Positions 33,401 through 40,909 of a stretch of DNA of 44,184 bases are shown piece after piece. The translations under genes and the position numbers were made by a program. How positions within the stretch are numbered: position 1 is the stretch's first letter; every line of letters begins with the position of its first letter. Under the pieces are notes generated by a model. It did no database searches. It had not been told where the DNA came from and saw only the letters and a list, made by a program, of their open reading frames with translations. The stretch is from a virus, in the IMG/VR virus record IMGVR_UViG_3300042301_001863, positions 1 through 44,184 of that record; one strand, 5' to 3'.

Positions 33401-34349
33401 ATGCCTCAGCTCCTACCTGTGCACCAAATGCAAATTCTGAATTTGTCATTCCGGGAGCAAGCATCTCGTTGCTCTTTTGATACCAAGGTGTTTGCTCTTT
33501 AATGTCAGACGCGATTTGATTAGCTGATTGCGGTGACCTGCCAGCCATTCGTGCGCCAAGGTACGATGTCCCTTGTGTCAAACCAGACATCATTTCCATT
33601 GGTTTTGCAGCAAAACCAGACTGGAAACCCTGTGCTCCTGAGATAGTTCTTCCAAGAAATGACTCGTCATCACCCCTTAAGCCACTAATATCAATACCCG
33701 GCATTACTGCCTTAAATCCACCCAAAGCCACACCAGCAGCCCTTGACCCTAATATGGATGCTGTTTCTGCATCAGCATTTACAGGTGTGGCGCCAGCTTG
33801 AATGCCTTGTTGTCTTTTATAATTGGCTCTCGTAACCGCGTTGATTGCATCTGCGGTGCCAGATGGGACGTAACCCCATGATCCATCTGGGTTGTACTGG
33901 ATAAGGTCCGAATGCATAAGTCTATCTGGAACTGTGCCAAACGTGCCTTTAGGTCCCTGCACACGTCCCATTCGACCATACGGAATTTGCTGGCCATCAC
34001 TAGTCTGAATTGGCGTACGCGACATTTGCTGTCGCATATTCGTAATACTAGATGTGATGTAATTTTTCTGAGACTCGTCAATTAATCCTTGCCTAAATGC
34101 ATTGTTAGCAAAGTCAATTGTAGACGATGACACAACTGCAGGATTACCTCTACGGATAGCATCTGCAATTGGATTATATTGAGTCTGCACAAACTCATTT
34201 ATTTGACTCTGAGGATATGAGCTTTCAAAGCCCATTCTATTCGTGGGCCTTGTAACAGTTACGCCTTGCGGACTTGGAACAACTCCAGCTTCAGTGTATC
34301 TTTTCTTCCAATAAGCATCTGATCTGGATTTATCACGTTGACTTGGCAT
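21498..34349 (-). CDS. Giant internal virion/ejection protein with two HExxH motifs
   Basis: A 4,283-residue protein (29% of the window) in one unbroken frame, start supported by AGAGGT. It sits where T7 places gp16, after two smaller core-like proteins. An N-terminal Ala/Gly-rich hydrophobic stretch (about 290-350) and hydrophobic stretches near 3630-3670 and 3954 may help DNA ejection through the membrane. Two zinc-protease motifs are visible: HEISH (2326-2330, with a downstream Glu in RLQSIEEFAARKGG) and HEEYH (3451-3455, with DEEIIPYVND downstream). The C-terminal region looks like the long helical tails of large polyvalent phage proteins (LPD38-like, inferred). No lytic transglycosylase or polymerase motif was found. 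Confidence 0.8.
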   Translation of the reverse strand: MPSQRDKSRSDAYWKKRYTEAGVVPSPQGVTVTRPTNRMGFESSYPQSQINEFVQTQYNPIADAIRRGNPAVVSSSTIDFANNAFRQGLIDESQKNYITSSITNMRQQMSRTPIQTSDGQQIPYGRMGRVQGPKGTFGTVPDRLMHSDLIQYNPDGSWGYVPSGTADAINAVTRANYKRQQGIQAGATPVNADAETASILGSRAAGVALGGFKAVMPGIDISGLRGDDESFLGRTISGAQGFQSGFAAKPMEMMSGLTQGTSYLGARMAGRSPQSANQIASDIKEQTPWYQKSNEMLAPGMTNSEFAFGAQVGAEAFTAVPALYTSLGLLNSAGSLGARMLAGFGTKASNIGRYIGIGSSVAAPTATAAFRDQLTGGQPGVREDLVAGFETVMDPIRSTMQRGMTESGAIAQQEFDPKGEIQSALQQAGILGMASGGSVQMWKDVKNQSAIGIQAMRDSLKVSRNPFTALGSGLSASIESEVGKAAAADLGFAMTQPLSDIGRMVYANTRIDKSTPIDTPDAGDVFKSLMLGLVASRPGKDAQFIFRGNPLQNLEPKTMALSHATDIVNKGGPELQALVKHYNAKYNADIKPNDVDIRRIASVMAADNAANLQTLAKFGEVPEGTPIYKTTGEYVEAYVNNPDLFPEALRAKYDTLLTNMRGNKDKINLEDGNPLNNIELSNEYKTDLITRRRRIKEYTDALLPVYTEQMKQFGKKQPDPSAKIRYYGIDTNDGNMLLFDRDFKNATLVPKHESEDIGMLKPQYSTVDNVLTPEQKQDRQNIYELIDNLRGKIIRFGGEDAVITGFDRYKIYVKTESGKSELINRSVIQDLLSDTSDLSNEQINVLEQVATLIDSLINTQSIPDTNLIPYTAQIKDDRFKLNIPNYGRTTSRLPEGNLVDTFRGTDIFQLHDGSYAIFAKGDIPASVSPEYTDVRERQPSNRGSVWRVSKDTDNGTVVVDLVLSENQRAKLTAEVPEGSTAEKGIEKVYDYADPFTHDVGDIVSVPQQDGSEARYVIIEKFNDSAIGVRVDDPAATPAIIFDDPALKVEKIDRGFLQSKLEAAGRVTGSDLTAIRPEGNEITNILQHAMYMSSRDESVDGPAITYDEIINSLPEELSGVIHNVLTRDAETLGVERNVVASLREWLLKNRESAADFELYLQTSMATEITKSARDISVQKLARLTRILENGELNALVDQLVGVYDTDAATSAEVMYSSSPRRIGTAKGEFLTLLGVANKINRLMMRDKGITDATIERVVNKDLGEDPRFEGKLDVALQTIKRLSKLSSLVNPIALGVILNKGSVWQMEKLALLPQDIQVLSALLPYEDMPAVYADSFGEWFTSREKYNAAVTRAQDLYSTAVANGPDAIANLKRALYDARLGYFYEIAARAPELATRIDMERDSPESISASRQRSADAVHDVVKRLATEKLAIIAKQLADNKTSPDMAVPVPMNELLAVSRIADSDGSFDLAIISDVDAMDALVGNEEAVQKLIDMGRKLVNDVDNDDILTGVSVYEQEGFAVSPGALQTAKAQQQNKALLASATKQFNNLTPESKAAITYLGSPLIQLSELIRAIDNSNDDGLRQALIFGIMNAVGTDGSTNLGFELSKLFRSLDAANRFSDYASDVMAKKIQSDETGESKETKRKTSIRGAMDLLLKLRSEMISPDGTSLLEDAANYYTQAGIKPSDLYSFMSMVSQEVTTSMLDVLAKNKEANHMEVMALISDHAADLKNVARIAGSVEGDQATKQAVLELLQTVTTDGLQYLGVTFDPRTRVLISDAVAAVINKGKQSTAGLNSVEQARAMLEEARSLSVQIADFVLGDKSLADQPSAAYTPAAEATAERVVNAIDGNTFHQRSGANKDAAAYLLLAGNRAGLEKIILATLFDAASKDQIQFESIDKAIIEATLGPEVARKYFARVNQARYVTDKIIFGTDGRLRAAVMPGGAEVYTLPDATKHDLIEGQSVLNHFMRKAYELLAPRDKAKFTEAVANYIAKKRSESNAQEFEFEIKDLMTIAEGFAGTRNQLFKVSNDAKTLAYGLPINKTFTTAYKVKSLIGSIRGSVSDSPLNAESDFSVESQFNNLGNRRSFIEAFDNVSIYDRIDDVDLTESDADQLASFYTIMSKDELYNPTQKAGFAELAKYYRTVKRSSQINAGDKNITRVSNRFADARAIAANLAKVYDTYANRNSTRKITSDIENNYDLDQYKALTAFLGLDQDAYNAIMLPEAVTSVAQLLNKDSQILSKDQQKMLVALRAAQLKQDFYNQNHKLFFAHEAEIAKLGYDRSEVAGESVEASITRVRQGDAISSILFMASTTKNFDKTSLAMAHEISHQLFYSLPDKSQLDWINAITRPLNIQQSDDKINPEIALFYDYLKGQNKAYTDLSAGNKNSFRLQSIEEFAARKGGYTREQIGIAKRIWGESSATSLVNYILNNGVVADVTNPKVYVGEDITSALINLQSVLKPMAERLALNHGAYTTVDGKPNNVFHYRPGSVVYQSQSKQGVNRAFYPMKHGSVVSFVNNKAKKTSSAVKVIDVHDVIMSNKSANKVNIREAMAALKEFIPADVAQELTQKINALQDKGIVYGDDYYLSIHGNDGYTKQDTGTTAAEGYNVVGKVVGMAREKTTMADIPSGLGSFTYRGKSWMTVSKGETSAANTPWYTLKTYEHSQRGAKFIQNGTKGDYGYVVESSAGLRLNVVRGRATTVDLGENGFNRKTTLKYVVGHDLISEQDGLYMVGTSDSASPQFMSVLYQMLSQIDKKIIDIAGQRTYEYETRINAALADGMRTGSFDKWDEVVSIPLAAASEKNIKNIISGTPSEELAAVRNTGTHAYVRNQVHAKNLLRWANNLPAEQKAVVLPLIQEITVQHAALVADKLGGTEGSLSDRLLGIFNKSTDWYSFLPIATKDVSDRGVTRAVAALYEQGFTDFGDVQQFLQQAIGARMQLMNDPLALDLAKFFPSESVDGVKARSLVVDIDGVKVDVSTFVDQLFGLNTPDSNLQANYQQFLLTWAGVAFDGWYKENQSVLGNNTVNLETRLKQLYELYNDPTVLNERNASRTELATIDNKPQPKELTVYDLVGLSQDYMSGNKRRVDVDSMLRFAASRAGNADQFIQVLGGLKNAVDFRQTFDPKSTLSVVPHAVLDHILNKTFTDDVSRINFMNLVAGRIPEGATKYDVIRARNLFNVVEHLVKTDAKIRNAALRNWKSYDIVDTMPEQGQVILRSPDRDIAADAKGASKSGALYRVNLNDGRVSLVAKSLRFNAASGKYVESYQDIQDVDSFLKYNWSDRAGSKGKEDPFAFKAANNSPVYTSMDVFGTDNVQEVYGHLSSIAGVDNVISSYNSEQPLYFMLPYDFIGKDTSKGPDGTNETNVLGEIDSNATRDNAGMYVIKAKYNKSAKTWEFQQTQPNWSTSDNYRSQLPSGLLRMITDGFDETGSIPLSAEQRNKLVSNTMLHEEYHIAKLLLAKDRASSNTQYSKLNQIGHKVLFPSGTEYMQDASTGTWYSSHPTFDSGKSDSIPVQDEEIIPYVNDTADPEVDIKYDAVNDYARVQRDANVQPDTVTFYKDPKTKGGMMVSGNRRNPVLHISSDIWADSVDTPLKGTEFETTVGDGKALTFDGAVIDRVFSSSPKFNNAAYNIHKHVLSPFKALSIAVTLAVDISSVGIQLATQVRNPLVLLKSLLYTVPEAVAFNTKDIGFVIGDVIHGIRQKNARSGKQGFLTNAWNADVKYYNWIMNTVVDRFNRYNNKGAAISMSELIDTYYMPSGYSDWYKKHKANAIADPLKYRDIIDTPFETDIENSLVGQIPGKLLPAWNRWDMSRTLVMDLCMLQNALRAVRDARADTSLKPHEVEQSIRASLMKYGREMAMGSHSQSKIQMPAAKFLSNVVNYFMTAPGYNRHFSQYWGFNNWTLPAKKAINDWSVVNTVNAPKWFRGEVFDIKSDLDFQQYGQTPWSDRRQRKEQGWALGMWAGMGFVNMGLNWISHMINNPAEDYDPTEWMNISSKRFGYQRLNDNWVVAMPLLKRIGSQLKPFQAFQSAENYGAKEKMQAFADAWVKMMFKNRIHNGGQFIMSSITGKTFNGAPAFDRNAGLKVAVQNDVRAPMYFHPAGYLNPNQSNLFMDTFTLAHTNQYYDDLLKMALYSDEARRMMTREELATEMSMPDRVAVSKAAARELYIKGLIPRLFGIDVMYEPRAYEKANKDIKVNIAGSTPSLGRAVYMLRDWYKFPNLLQTLRQDPNAVLHGYDIGEDLSAQSLGLPSAQAQDRGTVEMKRLPLNNVTRSIADWYGK

Positions 34350-34378
34350 GTATTACCTCTGGACTATTTTACCAACGA

Positions 34379-36106
34379 TTATGGTCCTGTATTATTTGGC
34401 ACAAAAGTGGCTGGAGCTATTGATGTGCCACCTGAAATTCCGGGCTGTATTGTTCCTGCTGGAGGTGGAGTACCCGGTGTAGGTGCTCCGGGAGTCGGAG
34501 TTCCAGTGCCTACAAAACCACTTTGCACAAGCATATTAATTGCATTTGCTGCTCTAGTAGATGGATCGGGTTCTGCCTGTACATCTGAAAATGTTTTCAC
34601 AGACCGACTTAAAAGGCTACCCAACCTATTCCTTTCATCTAGCAGCCGTTGTGCTTGGGCTGCTCTATTGGCGTCTCCCTGTTGTTTTAATTTAGTAATT
34701 AAGGCTTCAAGTACACCATCTTTAGGATCAACGTTAAAAATATCCACGGCCTTTTTATTTGTCTCATTCAAGGCTTTTTGAGCATCTTGCCATGCACTAG
34801 TCCATGTATTGATTAATGGATAAGCCAACTGTTTAAGTGTTGCATTAATCTGTTCTTTGGCCACACCCTTTGTTTGTGATGCAAGATATACGGCAAGGTT
34901 ATTCTTGATAGATTCTTCATATCCCGGATTAGTTCTAAGTACGGCTTCCTGAATTTTTGGATCAGCAATAAACCCCATTGCCATTTTTCCTGCAATGATC
35001 TTTTTTACTTCCGCGTTACTCAAATCAGCAGTGCCGTTTTTTAATTGCGCATCTGTTAATCCAAAACCTTCCTTCCATAAAGTTGGTAATGGAATTCCAT
35101 TTGCCCTAGATGAATGGCTCATCATGCTGGCTAACTTATCTATATTCATAGATGCCATTTTGTTTACGTTTAATGATGGTGTTTTATATATTCCTTTTGG
35201 TCCGGTAACGGGATCAACAGTATACGTACCTCTATCAATGAAACTGTCGTTTGGCACAGATGCTGCAGCTGCCATTATCCCTTGTATGATTCCCGGAGCA
35301 ATATTGAATCGCTCTAAAGTATCTGCAATGGTAGGTGCTTTTCGTTCTGGTGCATAACGCTGGATAGCTGCAGCCATATCCGTTTCACCTTCTTTTGCTC
35401 CAAGGCGTTTCATGTAATCAGCTCGCATGCCAGCCGTATCTCCGAATAGACTTGGAAGTGCTTCTGCGGATTGAACATATCCGGGCATTGCCGCGAGCGT
35501 TGTTCTTGCAGTGTTGTATTCTTTGTACGCAGCAGTTTTATCTGCCAGTGACATAGTTGGACTATTTAAAACAGCAAGTGCACTCTGGATTGTTTTAAGT
35601 GGGTCATCAAAACCTGCGCGTAATTTCGTAGCTGCAGTAAACTTATTGCCTTCAGGTACTTGCTTTGCAAGTGTAATGTTTGCATCTTGAGTTCCTTCCG
35701 CAATGTTTCCCTGCACTTTAGAAATTCTGTTAGCATTAAACATGCCTTCTTTTTGCAAAGGCATCATTTGTTCTACATTAAATAAGTTGCCTCTATTTTG
35801 AATGTCTTGACCAATTACACCAAGCTCAGCACCCCTAACCTGACTAGGTAGTAGACGCTCACCAAGAGTTGCTTGTGTTTCAAGTATCCGTCTTTGAGTT
35901 GGATTAACCAACTTGGTATTGAGAACTTGTTCTGTTGTACCTTGCCGTGCAAGGTCCTCCATAGCGCGTTGATGGAGCATGTTTTCATTCTCAATGCGCT
36001 GTTGCCGTTCCATCTGCGCAAGTTGTAATTTTTGTTGCGCAGTCTGCTGAATACCTTGCAACATAGATCCGAGTCCAGCACTCAGTGCTGATGAATTGAA
36101 TGCCAT
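34379..36106 (-). CDS. Internal virion (core) protein, T7 gp15-position
   Basis: A 575-residue mostly helical protein with a long Gln-rich N-terminal coiled coil (MLQGIQQTAQQKLQLAQMER). The C-terminus is a Pro/Gly/Thr linker (GTPTPGAPTPGTPPPAG) typical of flexible virion tails. Its place between the 237-aa protein and the giant protein matches T7 gene 15 in order, but sequence similarity cannot be shown by eye. AGGAGAT precedes the ATG. It probably forms part of the ejected core. Confidence 0.65.
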   Translation of the reverse strand: MAFNSSALSAGLGSMLQGIQQTAQQKLQLAQMERQQRIENENMLHQRAMEDLARQGTTEQVLNTKLVNPTQRRILETQATLGERLLPSQVRGAELGVIGQDIQNRGNLFNVEQMMPLQKEGMFNANRISKVQGNIAEGTQDANITLAKQVPEGNKFTAATKLRAGFDDPLKTIQSALAVLNSPTMSLADKTAAYKEYNTARTTLAAMPGYVQSAEALPSLFGDTAGMRADYMKRLGAKEGETDMAAAIQRYAPERKAPTIADTLERFNIAPGIIQGIMAAAASVPNDSFIDRGTYTVDPVTGPKGIYKTPSLNVNKMASMNIDKLASMMSHSSRANGIPLPTLWKEGFGLTDAQLKNGTADLSNAEVKKIIAGKMAMGFIADPKIQEAVLRTNPGYEESIKNNLAVYLASQTKGVAKEQINATLKQLAYPLINTWTSAWQDAQKALNETNKKAVDIFNVDPKDGVLEALITKLKQQGDANRAAQAQRLLDERNRLGSLLSRSVKTFSDVQAEPDPSTRAANAINMLVQSGFVGTGTPTPGAPTPGTPPPAGTIQPGISGGTSIAPATFVPNNTGP

Positions 36107-36118
36107 TGTGATCTCCTA

Positions 36119-36832
36119 TTACTTAGTCTTGTTGGCTAATGCTCGCATATTTCTGGCGTTCTCCATTTGGAATGGAAGTCCAGTAAGGAATGATGTGAAC
36201 TGTGCATGTTCGCCACGTGCAGCGTCATCAGCTGCCTGATACTGCGCACCAATATTTGCTTGATCTTGCATGCCTTGCGAATACAAGTTTGATGCACCTT
36301 GAATGCCACCTTGCATCATATTCGTTCCGGCTCCAGCCATTTGATTAGCCATGCCTGTTGCAGCAGCGTATCGCTGCGGTGCGTTTGCCTCATAGTTTGC
36401 GCCAAACTGCGCAATGTTTCCAGCCTGTGCCGCATTGATACTGTTTTGCGCAGATTGCATAAGTCCTGCCTGAGCTGGCCCATACAATCCAGATTGTGCA
36501 CCTCGCATCTGCGCTCCTGCCATTTGTGCATCGCCTTGATTTTGAAGAATGGCATTTGTTGCACCAGTGCCTCTAAATACATCTGTCTGCGTTAATGGTT
36601 TATATGCAGCCTCAATGCCCATTGCTGCGGATTTCTGAGCCATAGGCATGAATTGATTTTGCTGGGCCTGCCCCTGCTTCATCATGTTGTCAAAGTATGG
36701 AATATATCCCATCTTTGAACGAGCATACGCTTCTTGCATACCAAGCGTTTTGCTTCTTCGTGGTTTAAATAATCCACCAGCAAGTTGGCCAACGCCCTGC
36801 ATAATCATTGAACCTGTCATTGGATCTATCAT
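36119..36832 (-). CDS. Internal virion protein, T7 gp14-position
   Basis: A 237-residue Ala/Gln/Gly/Met-rich protein with a hydrophobic N-terminus (MIMQGVGQLAGGLFKP) and repeated QA-rich helices (QNQGDAQMAGAQMRGAQSGL, NSINAAQAGNIAQFGANYEA). Composition and size suit the small membrane-inserting core protein (T7 gp14 type), ejected first into the host outer membrane. It lies 12 nt before the gp15-position gene. Confidence 0.65.
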   Translation of the reverse strand: MIDPMTGSMIMQGVGQLAGGLFKPRRSKTLGMQEAYARSKMGYIPYFDNMMKQGQAQQNQFMPMAQKSAAMGIEAAYKPLTQTDVFRGTGATNAILQNQGDAQMAGAQMRGAQSGLYGPAQAGLMQSAQNSINAAQAGNIAQFGANYEANAPQRYAAATGMANQMAGAGTNMMQGGIQGASNLYSQGMQDQANIGAQYQAADDAARGEHAQFTSFLTGLPFQMENARNMRALANKTK

Positions 36833-36833
36833 T

Positions 36834-37289
36834 TTAAACTGACCTCGCCATCATTATTATCCAGCGCCCTTGCCCAGCACTGTCAACTACCGCTAATAAT
36901 CTGCACGTTTCCCACTGCTCATTTAATCCAACCCAAGCCGCGTTAAACGAAATAATGTCACTGCCAAATGCAGTAAATGTCACAGTATTCACTGTCGAAT
37001 CAGACTTAATAACGTCTACATAACGACCATAACAAGATGATGCCTGTGGCAATGTAAGTGCAATCGCAGCTGTTGTCGCATCACATATCATAACGCATGG
37101 CGCAAGTGGTACGTCAGTAGACACCGATGTGTAATACAAAGCATTATACGCAGGTTGATATGGAACTGGATCCGTACCACGTAAATTGGATTCTCGAATA
37201 GACGCAGTTGATTTACCCGGACCAGTAATCTTTTCCGGTTGTCCTGACCGTGCATCTGTAGGATATGTAAGTGGAGCAATAATAGGCAT
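36834..37289 (-). CDS. Small beta-rich tail/appendage protein
   Basis: A 151-residue protein. The second half (APCVMICDATTAAIALTLPQ, then YGRYVDVIKSDSTVNTVTF) has the alternating Thr/Val pattern of beta-rich capping or fibre domains, similar to 'ITLPxAS...KxDSS-NTVT' sequences common in phage appendages. It occupies the position of T7 gene 13. AGAGAT precedes the ATG. Confidence 0.6.
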   Translation of the reverse strand: MPIIAPLTYPTDARSGQPEKITGPGKSTASIRESNLRGTDPVPYQPAYNALYYTSVSTDVPLAPCVMICDATTAAIALTLPQASSCYGRYVDVIKSDSTVNTVTFTAFGSDIISFNAAWVGLNEQWETCRLLAVVDSAGQGRWIIMMARSV

Positions 37290-37291
37290 GA

Positions 37292-40200
37292 TTAATCTCT
37301 TGGAGTATTACCTTCCGTGGTTGTTGCATGGAATGAAAATAATTTCCACGCAGTACTTGTTGTTCCACTTAACTGCACAGTAAAGGTTTGCTTATCTGAT
37401 GTCCTTTGAATGTTACGTATAGATACAACCTGCTCTTTATTAGCTTCCCATGTGTACGAACCAGTACTGGCAAATCCGTGCATCGCCCTTAGTGTCCAGT
37501 TAGTTTGGACTAAAGATGCGGAGTCATTGCTTAGATGCATATTGAAACTGTGTATCTTATTTGCGGAGTAATACATGTTTCCTTCTGCTGCAGATTGGCC
37601 ATACTCTCTAGATAGTAAGTTCCACACAATAGGGGTACTTGTCCTAGAAGACGATGCATATGCAAGATCTGAAAAACCTTCTAATCTAAAGAGTTTTCCA
37701 TTACGACTACCAACGTAAAGTTCCTGTGTATCATCTGCAGTTTCAACAGAAACAATTGATGTAAATGGAGTTGGGTTTGTCCAGTTTACCCATCCGCCTG
37801 TCCGTGTATCGTACACATACATCGTTGAACAAGACGCACCTGATGCTTCACCAGCAATAGGTGCTAGTGCGTGAATACGCCTATCATGCACACACAGTTC
37901 AGACTGTGCATATGCAGCAGCATTGATATATGAACCACTTGATAATGGCCCATAATCTTGGCTTCGTATGTTTAATACGCCTTCAAGTGGTAAACCAATT
38001 GCTTCCAGTTGCATCCCCGTTAATTGCATTATCCCAGACGCAGTAACGTAAACTAAACGCCCATTGACAATACATGCACCTCGCTTTGCAAGTAAGCCTG
38101 TGCCTTCACCTTGTAAAAATCCTTGACTTGCAAAGTTACTAGGATTATCTCCCGTAAGGAGATAAGTAGATCGCTCACGTAGAATTGCTAGTGCTGCAGA
38201 TGTACTGTTGTCACGTATCAATCCATCTCCACCGATGGAAAGCATATCCATAATTTGCTCTTCATCAGTACGTGAAGAGATGCTGAAACTTGTTCCTTTG
38301 ATAGACATTTGCGCATCAGCAAAGTTTGGAACTAGCGTAGTGTAAATGCCATATTCGTTAGTGACATCTAGTAGCCAACTTGCATAAATTGTATTTTTAG
38401 CTGAAGCAAATAATCTACTATTGAATACAGCTAACGATGTACAGCCAGTAGGAAATGAATCACGTCCCTGCCGTAATCTATATCCTCTAGTGCCAATGCC
38501 ATTGTCAAATAGTAATCCTGAATCTTGCACTTGATCAGTAAAGGTAATTTCGTTTGTTGCTACGTCTGAGAATGCAGATGTAGCACCTGTCCATTTGTTT
38601 CCATCGGAATAAGATAATCCAGTGTCAAGGTCGATGATTGCTATCAACCTACCGACGTCATCGCCAGTTAAAACATTCTTTCGATAAAGTAACCCGTATT
38701 TGTATTCGCAGTTACCGCCACCAATCTTACGTAAATCTCCTGCGTACAGCTTTAGTGTGACCTGATTAACTGCAGCTGTAATCGTAACATCTGCACTAAA
38801 CTGTGTAACTGTAGTTTCAAATCCGTCACCAGTTGGCAGTTCAGGTGTAGTTGCCCATGCGGACACACCAACTCCCGCAGTCGGCGTAGATGGAAGCGTA
38901 TATGGGCGCCATAAGGATAATCCATATGAGTACTTGCTTGATGGAGTTAATGCGCCCTGCTTAGTAACCTCACCAAACGATATACACCACTCGTTATTTC
39001 TTAACTCCGAGATGTCGTAGTCTAACTTGAAGTACAAATATCGTACTGATGTCCTGTAAGCTTGTGGCACAGGGAATAACTGAAACGTCAGATAACCCTT
39101 ATCCTTGTCATAAGAACACTGGCCAGTCCATTCAGTTTTATTTCCAACTCTAAACCCAAGACTAAATGGCGGAATAGACGAGTTGATTACTTCTGAAAAT
39201 GATGAACGAATACTTATGCTTTCTGTTTCAGCCAGCGAATAGGTAGTGCCTAAATCTATTTTGATGTATTCGCCTTGTAAGTATTTCGAGTATGTTTCAA
39301 CAGGAGACGTTGCCTCAAAGGTTGCGTTATCTTGTACCCCCATTAGTTTGGCTAATCCAGCTGGATCATCTTGTGTAGTTGACAATGCTAACGCGCTATT
39401 GATTGCGTACAAGGACGTGTCTTCAATCAACATATAACTAGCGCCACCTCTGTCAAAGGCACTACTTAATCTGATCTGTATACCAGTGATAGTGTTTGCA
39501 TACTCTCTAAAGTCAACCAGTATCTCAAACCGTTGCCAGTCACTAGAGTTTCTTGCTGCTGATGGACGTGCATTGTAATAAACTTCCGCACCAGCAATGG
39601 CTTGGTTTGACGCAAACGCAGTAGCGTCTGTTGTCTTATATGCTTGTACGCGAATGTCTAATGTGTTGCCACTTACAAAATTTGTAAGATCATCTTCATT
39701 CCACAAATAACAAGTAAACACATATAGACCTGAGTTGCGCAACACTTTAAAAGTGCTTGATGAAACAGCCGTAAATGTAAATGCGCCAGACACCAGTGTG
39801 CTGTCAGTTGTTATTGTGAATGTCGTTGTGTTTACTATGGTTTTGACATAGTAAATTGTAGTAGTGCTAACACCACCTGTTGTGGCTTGAAACTGTATTT
39901 TCTGACCTAATGTCAAACCGTGAGAAGTAGTTGTTACAACGTTAGTCAATGCTCCTGCTAGAACACTGAATGTAAATGGCTCACTGTCAGTAATTAAGTT
40001 TATTGAACGGACATCAATATCTTGAGTCAAGTAATCCTGTATTTGGTCAATTTTTACACAACGTTTTGCTGTAGATCCATCTCTAGTAGAAATGTATCCT
40101 TGTGGGTTTTTTGCACTCGTAGCAAACTTATTAGTTGCGCCAGATGAAATATTTGTAACGTCAGCCGTATTGTAATTCCATCGATTAAATCCAGTGTTTA

Positions 40201-40909
40201 CATTTAACTCAAAACTTGGGTCACCAACTTGATTGGCCCAAGCCGAGCTTGGCAATGAACTAAATCCGGAAGTAAGAATAGGCGTTGTATACCTAGAGCT
40301 AATCTGTTCACCACTCATTACTTTTAGTGATGATGCAGTAGCTACCGGCTTTACGTTTTTTAGTTGGTCATAACTTAAATTTGGAAGCGTCTCAGCTTCA
40401 ACCGTACTGCCATTCATGCGGACTCTGAATAACGGATTTGTATTACCACTGCACCCATATACGTAACGGCCATACTGAACCATACGGACATTATCTGCGT
40501 TAGTGATATTGATAGCAGATCCAGTTAATCTGTCATTTAACTGCACAGGCTGATTAGCAGTGGTGTATCTTGTACCAAGTGACGTGTACTGAGATGTGTC
40601 ATATGTGTACAACCCAGTACCACTTGCAAACAGTAATCTACTAGTTTGCCCTGCATCACGCAACACAGTCAGTTCTCGAATAGGATTTGCCAAAGCAAAG
40701 TCATACGCTGGAGTGCCTGTCGTGTTATACCAAACAGATGCCCACCCATTGCGTGGACGTAGAGTGCCAGCTGTTATAAAAAGGTTATTTAAACTTTGGC
40801 AAAACCCAGCATCAATTCTCGATGGGTCATTGTACGTATCGATGCCTTGAAATTTTCTATCGCCAAGAGTAAATGGTTGTTGATTATTTCTAACTTGTCT
40901 TACTGCCAT
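37292..40909 (-). CDS. Tail nozzle-like (T7 gp12-position) structural protein
   Basis: A 1,205-residue beta-rich protein. The N-terminus (LGDRKFQGIDTYNDPSRIDA, then GFCQSLNNLFITAGTLRPRN) fits the 'xN-x-RxGW' entry seen in nozzle proteins (podovirus tail tubular B): a loop/strand series built around LRPRNGW. Later blocks (LAVFNSRLFASAKNTIYASW, ISSRTDEEQIMDMLSIGGDG, CIVNGRLVYVTASGIMQLTG) suggest a beta-propeller. The length exceeds T7 gp12 (794). I start it at the ATG at 40909, which overlaps the upstream stop (TAATG), in preference to a GTG at 40918. Confidence 0.7.
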   Translation of the reverse strand: MAVRQVRNNQQPFTLGDRKFQGIDTYNDPSRIDAGFCQSLNNLFITAGTLRPRNGWASVWYNTTGTPAYDFALANPIRELTVLRDAGQTSRLLFASGTGLYTYDTSQYTSLGTRYTTANQPVQLNDRLTGSAINITNADNVRMVQYGRYVYGCSGNTNPLFRVRMNGSTVEAETLPNLSYDQLKNVKPVATASSLKVMSGEQISSRYTTPILTSGFSSLPSSAWANQVGDPSFELNVNTGFNRWNYNTADVTNISSGATNKFATSAKNPQGYISTRDGSTAKRCVKIDQIQDYLTQDIDVRSINLITDSEPFTFSVLAGALTNVVTTTSHGLTLGQKIQFQATTGGVSTTTIYYVKTIVNTTTFTITTDSTLVSGAFTFTAVSSSTFKVLRNSGLYVFTCYLWNEDDLTNFVSGNTLDIRVQAYKTTDATAFASNQAIAGAEVYYNARPSAARNSSDWQRFEILVDFREYANTITGIQIRLSSAFDRGGASYMLIEDTSLYAINSALALSTTQDDPAGLAKLMGVQDNATFEATSPVETYSKYLQGEYIKIDLGTTYSLAETESISIRSSFSEVINSSIPPFSLGFRVGNKTEWTGQCSYDKDKGYLTFQLFPVPQAYRTSVRYLYFKLDYDISELRNNEWCISFGEVTKQGALTPSSKYSYGLSLWRPYTLPSTPTAGVGVSAWATTPELPTGDGFETTVTQFSADVTITAAVNQVTLKLYAGDLRKIGGGNCEYKYGLLYRKNVLTGDDVGRLIAIIDLDTGLSYSDGNKWTGATSAFSDVATNEITFTDQVQDSGLLFDNGIGTRGYRLRQGRDSFPTGCTSLAVFNSRLFASAKNTIYASWLLDVTNEYGIYTTLVPNFADAQMSIKGTSFSISSRTDEEQIMDMLSIGGDGLIRDNSTSAALAILRERSTYLLTGDNPSNFASQGFLQGEGTGLLAKRGACIVNGRLVYVTASGIMQLTGMQLEAIGLPLEGVLNIRSQDYGPLSSGSYINAAAYAQSELCVHDRRIHALAPIAGEASGASCSTMYVYDTRTGGWVNWTNPTPFTSIVSVETADDTQELYVGSRNGKLFRLEGFSDLAYASSSRTSTPIVWNLLSREYGQSAAEGNMYYSANKIHSFNMHLSNDSASLVQTNWTLRAMHGFASTGSYTWEANKEQVVSIRNIQRTSDKQTFTVQLSGTTSTAWKLFSFHATTTEGNTPRD

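Noticed and set aside
21498-34349. Giant protein considered as an N4-type virion RNA polymerase or a DarB-type methylase/helicase
   Set aside because: I found no polymerase signature, no Walker A motif and no methyltransferase motif in the sequence.
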